Assembly (NCBI GenBank): GCA_040429635.1
Contig: CP158972.1
Span: 1,994,001-2,058,000 of the forward strand
Length of the DNA: 64,000 bases
Direction: 5' to 3'
Origin: Tamlana crocina
Lineage (GTDB): Bacteria > Bacteroidota > Bacteroidia > Flavobacteriales > Flavobacteriaceae
The position numbers and the translations under genes are program-made. Shown one piece after another: positions 1-6,867 of the stretch. The notes under the pieces were generated by a model. That model was not told the origin of the DNA. It saw only the letters and a program-made list of their open reading frames with translations, and did not search any database. Each line of letters opens with the position of its first letter. Position 1 is the stretch's first letter.

Positions 1-471
1 GGTGGGTTTCCGGCTTGGAAGGATGCGAATGGAGCTATTGAAAATATGAAGCCCTACAATGGTAAAAACGGTGATTTCATTGCTCAATTACGTCCAGAAA
101 CGATGCTGTTTTTTGAAGACATGAAAGTGGCTTCGAAAAATAAAACGCACACCATAATCGATGCACGTTCTTCGGGACGTTTTAATTGTGTAGAACCCGA
201 ACCCCGAGAAGGTTTACTTATGGGTACGATTCCTAATTCGGTAAATTTGCCCTATACCGATTTGCTTGAAAACGGATTATTAAAACCGAAAGAAACCTTG
301 GAAAAAGTCTTTTCACCTCTAGCCAAAGAAAAAGAAACTACCATTGTTTTTTCTTGCGGATCGGGCATTACAGCCTGTGTTTTAGCGCTGGGTGCCGAAA
401 TTGCTGGTTATAATAACATATCGGTTTACGATGGTTCTTGGACGGAGTGGGGCAGTTTGGTAAAAGAATGA
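1..471 (+). CDS. sseA: 3-mercaptopyruvate/thiosulfate sulfurtransferase, C-terminal part (cut by window start)
   Basis: The reading frame is open from the first base, so this is the 3' part of a longer gene; 156 residues are visible. They match the catalytic second rhodanese domain: a start resembling DARSSGRF (about residue 55 of the fragment) and an active-site loop CGSGITA with the catalytic cysteine near residue 119. A CG(S/T)GVTA-type loop is typical of 3-mercaptopyruvate sulfurtransferases, while thiosulfate rhodaneses usually have CRKGVTA. The enzyme moves sulfur from mercaptopyruvate or thiosulfate to thiol or cyanide acceptors in the cytoplasm. The N-terminal non-catalytic rhodanese domain must lie upstream of the window. 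An ATG at 46 is internal and is not the likely start. Family assignment is firm; the exact sulfur donor is inferred from the loop. Confidence 0.88.
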   Translation, partial: GGFPAWKDANGAIENMKPYNGKNGDFIAQLRPETMLFFEDMKVASKNKTHTIIDARSSGRFNCVEPEPREGLLMGTIPNSVNLPYTDLLENGLLKPKETLEKVFSPLAKEKETTIVFSCGSGITACVLALGAEIAGYNNISVYDGSWTEWGSLVKE

Positions 472-498
472 GGCCCAATAGGTTCAAAATTAGGCCTC
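470..498. terminator. Weak hairpin between convergent genes
   Basis: GAGGCC (470-475) and GGCCTC (493-498) form a six-base stem around a 17-base loop, overlapping the stop codon of the sulfurtransferase gene and lying just beyond the stop of the leftward DUF4139 gene. No clear U-run follows on either strand, so this is at best a weak bidirectional terminator. Confidence 0.25.
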
Positions 499-512
499 GT
501 TAAAAAAACTGC

Positions 513-2411
513 TTACAAATTTATCGATTTATATTTTGGATATTTCAAGCTGTACGCGAACTTATATATCTTTGTTTCACTGGGTATTATTTTTACCTTC
601 CATTTAAGCAATCCTTTTTTGGAATCGTAATCGCAATCGTCATACTCTATATCATCAACTTTTATGTCCTTGTTTTGGCTTATCGGAATTCTATCCATAA
701 TGGTTAAATCTATCGACGATTTTTTGTTGTTCTTAAGTTCAATTTCATAAGCTTTATTCACTATTTTATTGCTTCCTATTGTATTCACTTTTTTGAAATT
801 ATTGGTAGCCTTGCGTTTTATGTTGATGTTTGGGTCTATACCAAGTGAAACGGTTAAACTATCGGTTGTGGCATAAGGGTTTATGCTTGTTTTTCCGGAA
901 TAGCTGCCTTCAAAATAAATGTTAGCTTCGCCGGGCAGAAGGTTGTATTGTTGCCATTCGCCAATTTTAGCTGTTAAGAATACGTTTTCATTTACAATAG
1001 GTGCGGCAAAATAAGAATAAGTGGCGGGCACTTCAAAATGATCGATTTCAATTACTGAAACATCGCCGTCAGAAGGAATGGTTTGCTGTTTTTGTATTTC
1101 AAAATTGGTGTTGCTTATGCCTTCAAGAATAAGATCGCCAGTTGCGGTTTTGGTTTCTTTTTCCTTTTTATAATTATTGTAATTTTCATTAATTCTAATT
1201 GAAGAAACACTTCCAGTTACATCACTTTTTTTCTGTGTAGCATAACCAACCACAACCACTTCATCAAGAGCAGAAACATCTTCCTCCAAATTCAAATTAA
1301 TAATGCTGGAGTGTATGGGTAAACTTTCGCTTTTAAAACCCACATACGAAAATACCAATGCCTTACCGCCATTGGTTTGTATGGAATAGGCGCCATCAAA
1401 ATCTGTGGTAGTTCCTCTGCTAGTGCCTTTAACAAGAACATTTGCACCAGGAAGAGGGACGCCCGAAGCATCGGTAACAATGCCACTTACAGTTTGTATA
1501 AACGGATTGTATTGGTAATTGTATTTTTTTACAGTGTTCTCGCTTTGGTAATAACCGCTCGTAAAATTTAAATATTTAGGGTTTAATTCGGGTTTTAAGT
1601 TGTTGGTGTGTGGGTCGTTAGTGGATAGCGTAAGCTTAATGCCCTCCCAATTGGTGCCCGTATTTTGATACACATGGGCTTTGTACGCCAATTTTAAGGG
1701 CTTGTTTATATCTTGGGCTTTTAGGTCGTACACCGGAAACCAACCGGCATTGGTAACATTGTACTTAATGGTCAAGTTTAGTTGAACGGCGTTTGCGGTG
1801 TTAAGTTTGAGCTTTATCTCGCCGGTTTGCACTTTGTCGTCAACATTCAGTTCTCTCAATTGGTTTTTAATTTCGTTAATTTCAACATCCAATTCGCGTT
1901 TCTTTTTAACCGATTTATGTATGGCGTTTTTTATTTCGGTAACCCGTTTTCTGTAATAAGCCGTAAACTCCTTTAGTTTTTCGAGGTTGACTACTTGATT
2001 GTTGTTTCCCAATTGTCGGTTTTCAGTGATGATGTTCAGCTCTTCTTCATAGCCGGAAATTAAATCGTTTTCAAGCTGAATGAGGTCGTTGAGCGTTTTG
2101 ATTTTATCTTGAAACGCTTCAATATCTTCAGCTTTGTCCTGTTTGGTAATGTAGTTTATACCGTAATTTATGGAAATAATGGAAGCATTTTTTAAACCTG
2201 AAACCTGAATGCTGTTTTCTTGAATATAAGGTGAAAGCTTTCCAAATGTGAATTGGGTAGTGCCAATAGGTAGAGTAATATTGGCGGTTCTGGTAATTTC
2301 GGCACCATTTACAAATACAGTAACGTCTTTTACCGTTGAGGGAATAGGCTTGGTGTTGCTAGAAAAGGAAATGGTGTGGCTTAGTAGAAAAAGAAGAATA
2401 AAATATTTCAT
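513..2411 (-). CDS. DUF4139/DUF4140 (MuiA-like) secreted protein with inserted SusC-like regulatory module
   Basis: 632 residues with an N-terminal signal peptide (about 1-17). The N-terminal half fits DUF4140 and a long charged coiled coil (about 95-185). The DUF4139 beta-rich core surrounds an insertion: a carboxypeptidase-D-like regulatory beta-sandwich at about 308-372 (GIVTDASGVPLPGANV, FDGAYSI, FSYVGF). This is followed at about 382-405 by a stretch (VVVVGYATQKKSDVTGSVSS) that closely resembles the TonB-box/plug entry of SusC-type outer-membrane receptors. The protein has no barrel, so it is not a receptor. Relatives are called mucoidy inhibitor MuiA family, without a defined biochemical role; location is probably periplasmic or surface. 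It is the last gene of a leftward run with the DCC protein and the TPR regulator. Family is clear, function unknown. Confidence 0.8.
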   Translation of the reverse strand: MKYFILLFLLSHTISFSSNTKPIPSTVKDVTVFVNGAEITRTANITLPIGTTQFTFGKLSPYIQENSIQVSGLKNASIISINYGINYITKQDKAEDIEAFQDKIKTLNDLIQLENDLISGYEEELNIITENRQLGNNNQVVNLEKLKEFTAYYRKRVTEIKNAIHKSVKKKRELDVEINEIKNQLRELNVDDKVQTGEIKLKLNTANAVQLNLTIKYNVTNAGWFPVYDLKAQDINKPLKLAYKAHVYQNTGTNWEGIKLTLSTNDPHTNNLKPELNPKYLNFTSGYYQSENTVKKYNYQYNPFIQTVSGIVTDASGVPLPGANVLVKGTSRGTTTDFDGAYSIQTNGGKALVFSYVGFKSESLPIHSSIINLNLEEDVSALDEVVVVGYATQKKSDVTGSVSSIRINENYNNYKKEKETKTATGDLILEGISNTNFEIQKQQTIPSDGDVSVIEIDHFEVPATYSYFAAPIVNENVFLTAKIGEWQQYNLLPGEANIYFEGSYSGKTSINPYATTDSLTVSLGIDPNINIKRKATNNFKKVNTIGSNKIVNKAYEIELKNNKKSSIDLTIMDRIPISQNKDIKVDDIEYDDCDYDSKKGLLKWKVKIIPSETKIYKFAYSLKYPKYKSINL

Positions 2412-2531
2412 GACGCTGAGTTATTAAGTTTACTGTAAAACTATTTAAACCCTGAACGAATGAAAATAAGCAATGAGCAAACACGCCTAAAATGAAGGTT
2501 AATGGGGTGTTTGGTTTAGAGAAGTTAGGAT

Positions 2532-2948
2532 TTAGTCTAAAAACTTGCTTTTCAATTCTGGGGTCGGGATCATGCAGGCTTCTTGTTTGCCATACCATTT
2601 GTATCGGTTTTTGGCAATAAAATCGTAAACCCAATTTCTAATAAAGGTAGGTACAATGAAAAATACACCCATTAAATTTCTGGGGAAGCCTAATTTCAAG
2701 GCAATTTTTAATGCTGCAGTGCTTTTGTAGTCAATACCTTTTTCGGGACTGTAAAGTAAAACAGAATCGGTTTTTGAGGTATCGATGTTGAATTTTTTAA
2801 TAATTTCTTTACCGGTATCGCTTTGTAATGCTGTAAACAAAAATAAATTGTTTTTATCGTGTTTTATAACATATTGCACGCTACTGTTGCACAGGTTGCA
2901 AACACCATCAAAAAGGATTAAGTTCTTGTTTTTTGGGATGTTTATCAT
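2532..2948 (-). CDS. Thiol-disulfide oxidoreductase DCC family protein (DUF393)
   Basis: 138 residues beginning with FDGVCNLCNSSV. The CxxC pair (Cys17, Cys20) directly after an FDG turn is the DCC-family signature, and the whole length fits the family (about 120-140 residues). A role as a small thiol-disulfide oxidoreductase is the usual description but is largely predicted. There is no signal peptide, so it is probably cytoplasmic or membrane-associated through its hydrophobic segment (about 85-110). It lies 120 bases upstream of the DUF4139 gene on the same strand and 114 bases downstream of the TPR regulator; a REP-like palindrome pair sits in the latter gap. ATG start at 2948. Confidence 0.85.
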   Translation of the reverse strand: MINIPKNKNLILFDGVCNLCNSSVQYVIKHDKNNLFLFTALQSDTGKEIIKKFNIDTSKTDSVLLYSPEKGIDYKSTAALKIALKLGFPRNLMGVFFIVPTFIRNWVYDFIAKNRYKWYGKQEACMIPTPELKSKFLD

Positions 2949-2956
2949 AGTAATAT

Positions 2957-3045
2957 GTTATTACGAGGTAGGAATGACCGAAGTAATCTTTTGAATTATA
3001 ACTAAAATTAAACAGATTGCTAGACCTTAAAGGTCTAGCAATGAC
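2957..3045. repeat. Pair of head-to-head REP-like palindromic units
   Basis: Unit 1 (2957-2989) has outer ends GTTATTAC and GTAATCT. Unit 2 (3014-3045) has outer ends AGATTGC and GCAATGAC, i.e. the same ends in opposite orientation (consensus GTYATTRC...GYAATCT). Unit 2 contains a perfect 13-base inverted repeat around one central base (arms ATTGCTAGACCTT, 3016-3028, and AAGGTCTAGCAAT, 3030-3042). The layout resembles a REP/BIME element in an intergenic space. That such GTCATTGC...GCAATCT units are dispersed in many bacterial genomes is from memory; no second copy lies in this window. Confidence 0.6.
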
Positions 3046-3062
3046 TGCACAAAGATACAGTA

Positions 3063-4943
3063 TTACAAACTATTTAAAAAGCCCGTTAAGTCGGTTTCCT
3101 TATCGAGTTTAAGTTTTTTCTTCAGGCGGTATTTACTTTTTAACACACTGTCAGGTAGTACGTTGAGCATTGATGCGATTTCCTTTGTGGACAGGTTCAT
3201 CCGTAAAAAGGAGGCCAGCCTGATTTCCTTTTCAGAAATTTCGGGATAAACTTCCTTTAGTTTCATATCGAAATTATTGTGCACTTCGGTAAAGTACGAT
3301 TTAAAAACTTCCCAGTCTTTGTCCTCGGCACTTTCCTTTTTCAGAAGCATTACCAGTCGCCTAAATTCAATTTTGAACAGTTCGGGCGATTGTTTTATTT
3401 TTTCGAGATTGTCCTTCAGTTCTTGGATAAAGGTGTTCTTTTGCACCAAATGAAGTGTTTGTGAGGCCAGTTCCTTCTTTTTGAAGGCTATTTCCTGTTT
3501 GTAGATTTCTTCCTGTTTTTCACGTTCAATCTGGTTCTTTTTAATACGTTGTTTAAAGCCGAAAAACAAGAGTGCCGATACGGCCACAAAGGTGAACATG
3601 CCGCCGGCATAAAGCCCTTTTCTTAAATTTTCGATTTCGATATTTTGGTTCAGGGTCTTGATTTCCTCTTTCTGCAAAGCAATTTCGGCTTCTTTTTTTT
3701 CGGTTTCGTAAATGGTTTTTAGTTCTTCTATTTGTAAGGATTTTTGTTTTGTAAAAATGCTGTCATTAATTTCGTTGTAGTTTTTGGTATCTAACAGTGC
3801 GTTTTTATAGTTTCTTTGTTTTTCGAAGGTTTCAGATCTGTAGGCTAATGCCATGGATTTTAAACTTATCAACCCTGTAGAATCAGCTAGTTTTATAGCT
3901 TGATTAAAGTAGGTCATGGCTTTGTTGAAGTCGCCTTTTGCACTGTAAGCATTACCCATTTCGCCTAATGATGATACTAAGTTAGACATTGAATTGTTGG
4001 TTTTGTTCAGGGCAATTGCTTTTTTTAAATAGGTTATAGCTTGGTTGTAATTTCCAAGTTTAGTATGGTTCATGCCCATGTTGGAGAGCGCGTTGGCTTG
4101 CATATCTATAACGCCGATTTCTAAGCCAATATCATAAGATTTTTGATAGAGTTCTAAGGCCTTTTCATGATTTTTTAGCTCGTGATGCACATTGCCTATA
4201 TCGACAATAGTATGGCCCTGGTAAATCTTGTCGTTTGTGATATTATATGTTTCGAGAGCTTTTTCTAGAAACTTTAAAGCTTCATTATAATTACCACGAT
4301 TGGTTTCTATATTTCCTATTTGACGTTGTACATCAGCATCGCGCCATGGCTCTTCTTCAATAGTATCAAGCACCCGTAAGCCTTCAATTGATTTTTCGTA
4401 TGCTAATTTGTAATTTCCAATTATGCGGTATAAATCTCCAAGACTCGAGAGCCCATTTCCATAGTTTAGCCAAAATCCATTCTCTCTATTGATTTTATTT
4501 GTTTCTTTGGTTATTTGTATGGCTTTTAAGAAATTACCTTTTTCCTGTTCTAATCCTGCAATAGACGATAGTGTAGAGGCTTTTCGTTCTAAATCTGGAT
4601 GTTTGTTCCAAACTTCTAAAGATTTGTTATAATAATGATAGGCTGAATCGATATTAAAAGTGAGTTTGTGGTAAACGCCAATATGGTAGTAGGCAACCCC
4701 AACGCCCGACCAATATTCTTTTTCCATTGAGATCGTTAAGGCCTTCTGGGCATATTCCAAGCCTTTTTTGGGAGTTGTGTAGATTTCGGCATAGTATAGT
4801 TCTTCAAGTATTTTTACCTTAGAAATGCTGTCATCTAATTTTTTAAAGACATTTTCTAAACTATCAACTTTCTGTTCATTCTGCGAAATTGAAAATTGAA
4901 AACACATCAAAATCAAAATATTGAGAAGGTACTTGGCTTTCAT
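3063..4943 (-). CDS. TPR-repeat membrane protein with C-terminal LuxR-type HTH
   Basis: 626 residues. A signal or anchor segment (1-20) is followed by about seven tetratricopeptide repeats (about 50-375; for example YNEALKFLEKALETYN and KALELYQKSYDIGLEIG), a coiled coil, one clear membrane helix at about 441-463 (GGMFTFVAVSALLFFGF), a second charged coiled coil, and a C-terminal helix-turn-helix of the LuxR/GerE type at about 566-610 (LSTKEIASMLNVLPDSVLKS). The architecture suggests TPRs outside the inner membrane and a cytoplasmic DNA-binding domain, like other Bacteroidota one-component regulators; no kinase domain is present. It is divergently arranged with the cytolysin-like gene across 309 bases containing repeated TTGTCCAT motifs, so it may control that gene and/or its own operon. 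Target and signal are inferred only. Confidence 0.82.
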   Translation of the reverse strand: MKAKYLLNILILMCFQFSISQNEQKVDSLENVFKKLDDSISKVKILEELYYAEIYTTPKKGLEYAQKALTISMEKEYWSGVGVAYYHIGVYHKLTFNIDSAYHYYNKSLEVWNKHPDLERKASTLSSIAGLEQEKGNFLKAIQITKETNKINRENGFWLNYGNGLSSLGDLYRIIGNYKLAYEKSIEGLRVLDTIEEEPWRDADVQRQIGNIETNRGNYNEALKFLEKALETYNITNDKIYQGHTIVDIGNVHHELKNHEKALELYQKSYDIGLEIGVIDMQANALSNMGMNHTKLGNYNQAITYLKKAIALNKTNNSMSNLVSSLGEMGNAYSAKGDFNKAMTYFNQAIKLADSTGLISLKSMALAYRSETFEKQRNYKNALLDTKNYNEINDSIFTKQKSLQIEELKTIYETEKKEAEIALQKEEIKTLNQNIEIENLRKGLYAGGMFTFVAVSALLFFGFKQRIKKNQIEREKQEEIYKQEIAFKKKELASQTLHLVQKNTFIQELKDNLEKIKQSPELFKIEFRRLVMLLKKESAEDKDWEVFKSYFTEVHNNFDMKLKEVYPEISEKEIRLASFLRMNLSTKEIASMLNVLPDSVLKSKYRLKKKLKLDKETDLTGFLNSL

Positions 4944-5252
4944 ATATCACGGTTTTAATCTTCACTAAATTAACTATAAATGCTTTGCCGTGAAACCTTT
5001 ATGGAATGCTCAAAATGTTAATTGTCTGTAAGTTGTCCATGCTGTTTTTTGAAGTTAATAAATAACTCTTGTTGTCAAAGTTCTGAAAATCAATGCCTTG
5101 ATATATTAGTGTTAATTTGCGTAGATGCTGAAGTCCATGATTAAAATATGTTGGTTCTTAAGGTGTTGTCCATAGTTTGTCCATGCCAAAAATTAGTTTT
5201 CGGCTGGGGTTGCCATTAATTTTATCATGTTGAATCACAAAAAACACAAATT
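4944..5252. other. Divergent intergenic region (309 bases)
   Basis: No gene was found. The region separates the leftward TPR/HTH regulator from the rightward cytolysin-like lipoprotein and must hold promoters for both. The main visible structure is three direct copies of TTGTCCAT (listed separately). No exact TAnnTTTG box at good spacing was picked out by eye. Confidence 0.6.
5033..5184 (+). promoter_or_regulatory. Three direct copies of TTGTCCAT (candidate operator)
   Basis: TTGTCCAT occurs at 5033-5040, 5166-5173 and 5177-5184, all in the same orientation. The last two are 11 bases apart, about one helical turn. Copies 1 and 3 extend to TTGTCCATGC. They lie 69-220 bases upstream of the cytolysin-like start, next to a gene for an HTH protein. 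A role as binding site is inferred. A further TTGTCCAT lies at 9102-9109 upstream of mutS2. Confidence 0.35.
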
Positions 5253-6794
5253 ATGAAAACACAGCTATTAACAAACAAAATTGTTTTTAAAGTGATTGCT
5301 CTAATCATTTTAACAACATATTACGGATGCAGTAAAGATGAAGTATCTGATCCGGGACCGGTAACAAACCCTGAGGCCACAGAAATTGTAGATTTAATTG
5401 CAAATTTAAGTTACAACGCCAATGCTCTATTAAATGTAAAGGATACTGGCGGGGCGCCTTCCGAACGTACATTAACACGGGATAATATGACAACAACCTC
5501 ACCGAGTTTGGGACGTTACCAATCGTGCGAAACTAAAGAATACAATTTAGAATCGAATTTTGATGATGTAGCGATACTTCGGCCAACAAACGGCATTATT
5601 TGGCCGGGTGCTCTGGTGGTGGGCAATCAAGGTATGCTTGATGGTATGCCAGACCCCATAACTTTGGGGCGTGCACCCGTTAAGCTGCGTATTGATTTGC
5701 CCGGCATGGGAGAGCAAGGAAATATTGAGGTAGAAGACCCAAAAAACTCCAGCGTGCAAGCGAGTATTGATGATGCTTTGGAGTGGTGGAATGCCAATGC
5801 CTACCAAGAGGGTTACGTAAATGCTTCAAATTCTACATATCAATCCAATACATCGTATTCTTCAAAGCAATTGAGTTTGGATGTGGGGTTGAATATTGAA
5901 TGGGCCAATGGTTCGGTAGCATCACAGTTAGAGTACGAGAGCAGCACTACAAAACGAGTTGCTGCCATGGTTTACAAACAGGTATTTTATACCGTAACGA
6001 TGGATACGCCGTCTTCGGCCGCTAGCGTTTTTGGACCCAATGTGACTTTAAACCAAGTAGAGTCGGCCATTAATAACGATACGCCACCTGCGTACATCAA
6101 CTCGGTGTCGTACGGACGCATTATTATGTTTAGAATGGAGTCCACCAATATGGATAAATCTATTGATTTGGATTTGGTTTTGGAATATGCTACGGGAGCG
6201 GCAAGCGGTTCAGGCACTGTAAACTCAAAGTATGATGAAGTTTTAAAAACATCGAGTATCACGGTCGTGACCATTGGCGGTAATGCCGAAGTGGCTTCGG
6301 AAGCCGTTAACGCCACGGGTTTTGCTTCATTAAAAAATATCATTACGGGTGATAATGCGGTGTATAGCCGAAACAATCCGGGGGTGCCCATTGCTTATAC
6401 GGTAAGGTATTTAAAGGATAATTCGTTTGCTAAAATGGGGTACACCACAGATTATACCATTGAAGATTGCAGCACAAAAGATTATGTGCACAAAAATGTG
6501 TATTTGGATAATAATTATGGTACAGATGCCCGGTTCCGATTGGCCTATAAAGAAAAAGGAACGCAAAATTTAAAATACACTAGTTGGAAAAAGTTGAGTA
6601 AAAATGATACCAAAATAGGAATAACGCCACCAAACGGTTCGCATGGTGTAAAAGTGCAGTTTGAGTTTTGGGACTTTGTTTGGAAATCTTTGGGAGAGTA
6701 TAGCTTGGGTTATGTCAGCAAAGAAAGGACATACGAGGTGTATTGCTCTAAAACAGTCATTGTGTGTACTCAAGTTTCGGTAAGGGAAAAATAA
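5253..6794 (+). CDS. Cholesterol-dependent cytolysin-like (CDC-like) pore-forming lipoprotein
   Basis: 513 residues. The N-terminal hydrophobic stretch ends in a probable lipobox with Cys26 (ILTTYYGC), so it is likely an exported lipoprotein. The body aligns by eye to the thiol-activated cytolysin family: NGIIWPGALVVGNQ near 112-125, RAPVKLRIDLPGMG shortly after, SVSYGRIIMF near 284, IGGN near 342, and LKDNSFAKMGYTTDY near 387-401. These correspond to family landmarks such as YPGAL, VAYGR, LGGD and FLKDNSFA. The C-terminal 99 residues look like a diverged domain 4, but the ECTGLAWEWWR undecapeptide is absent (the equivalent region reads FEFWDFVWKSLGEY) and no Thr-Leu cholesterol motif is visible. 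Cholesterol binding is therefore unlikely; target membrane unknown. The neighbouring HTH regulator is divergent; mutS2 follows convergently. Confidence 0.83.
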   Translation: MKTQLLTNKIVFKVIALIILTTYYGCSKDEVSDPGPVTNPEATEIVDLIANLSYNANALLNVKDTGGAPSERTLTRDNMTTTSPSLGRYQSCETKEYNLESNFDDVAILRPTNGIIWPGALVVGNQGMLDGMPDPITLGRAPVKLRIDLPGMGEQGNIEVEDPKNSSVQASIDDALEWWNANAYQEGYVNASNSTYQSNTSYSSKQLSLDVGLNIEWANGSVASQLEYESSTTKRVAAMVYKQVFYTVTMDTPSSAASVFGPNVTLNQVESAINNDTPPAYINSVSYGRIIMFRMESTNMDKSIDLDLVLEYATGAASGSGTVNSKYDEVLKTSSITVVTIGGNAEVASEAVNATGFASLKNIITGDNAVYSRNNPGVPIAYTVRYLKDNSFAKMGYTTDYTIEDCSTKDYVHKNVYLDNNYGTDARFRLAYKEKGTQNLKYTSWKKLSKNDTKIGITPPNGSHGVKVQFEFWDFVWKSLGEYSLGYVSKERTYEVYCSKTVIVCTQVSVREK

Positions 6795-6867
6795 CGATTC
6801 TTTAGGTTCTCAAAGTATTTTTGCAGTCGGCATCTTAAGTTGTGGTTCATCAACTTGGTGCTGGCTG

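Noticed and set aside
1240..1500. TonB-dependent receptor based on the VVVVGYATQKKSDVTG stretch
   Set aside because: The rest of the protein is DUF4139; no barrel or plug domain follows.
6795..6867. Terminator between the cytolysin-like gene and mutS2 (AAGTTG/CAACTT)
   Set aside because: The short stem is not followed closely by a T-run.
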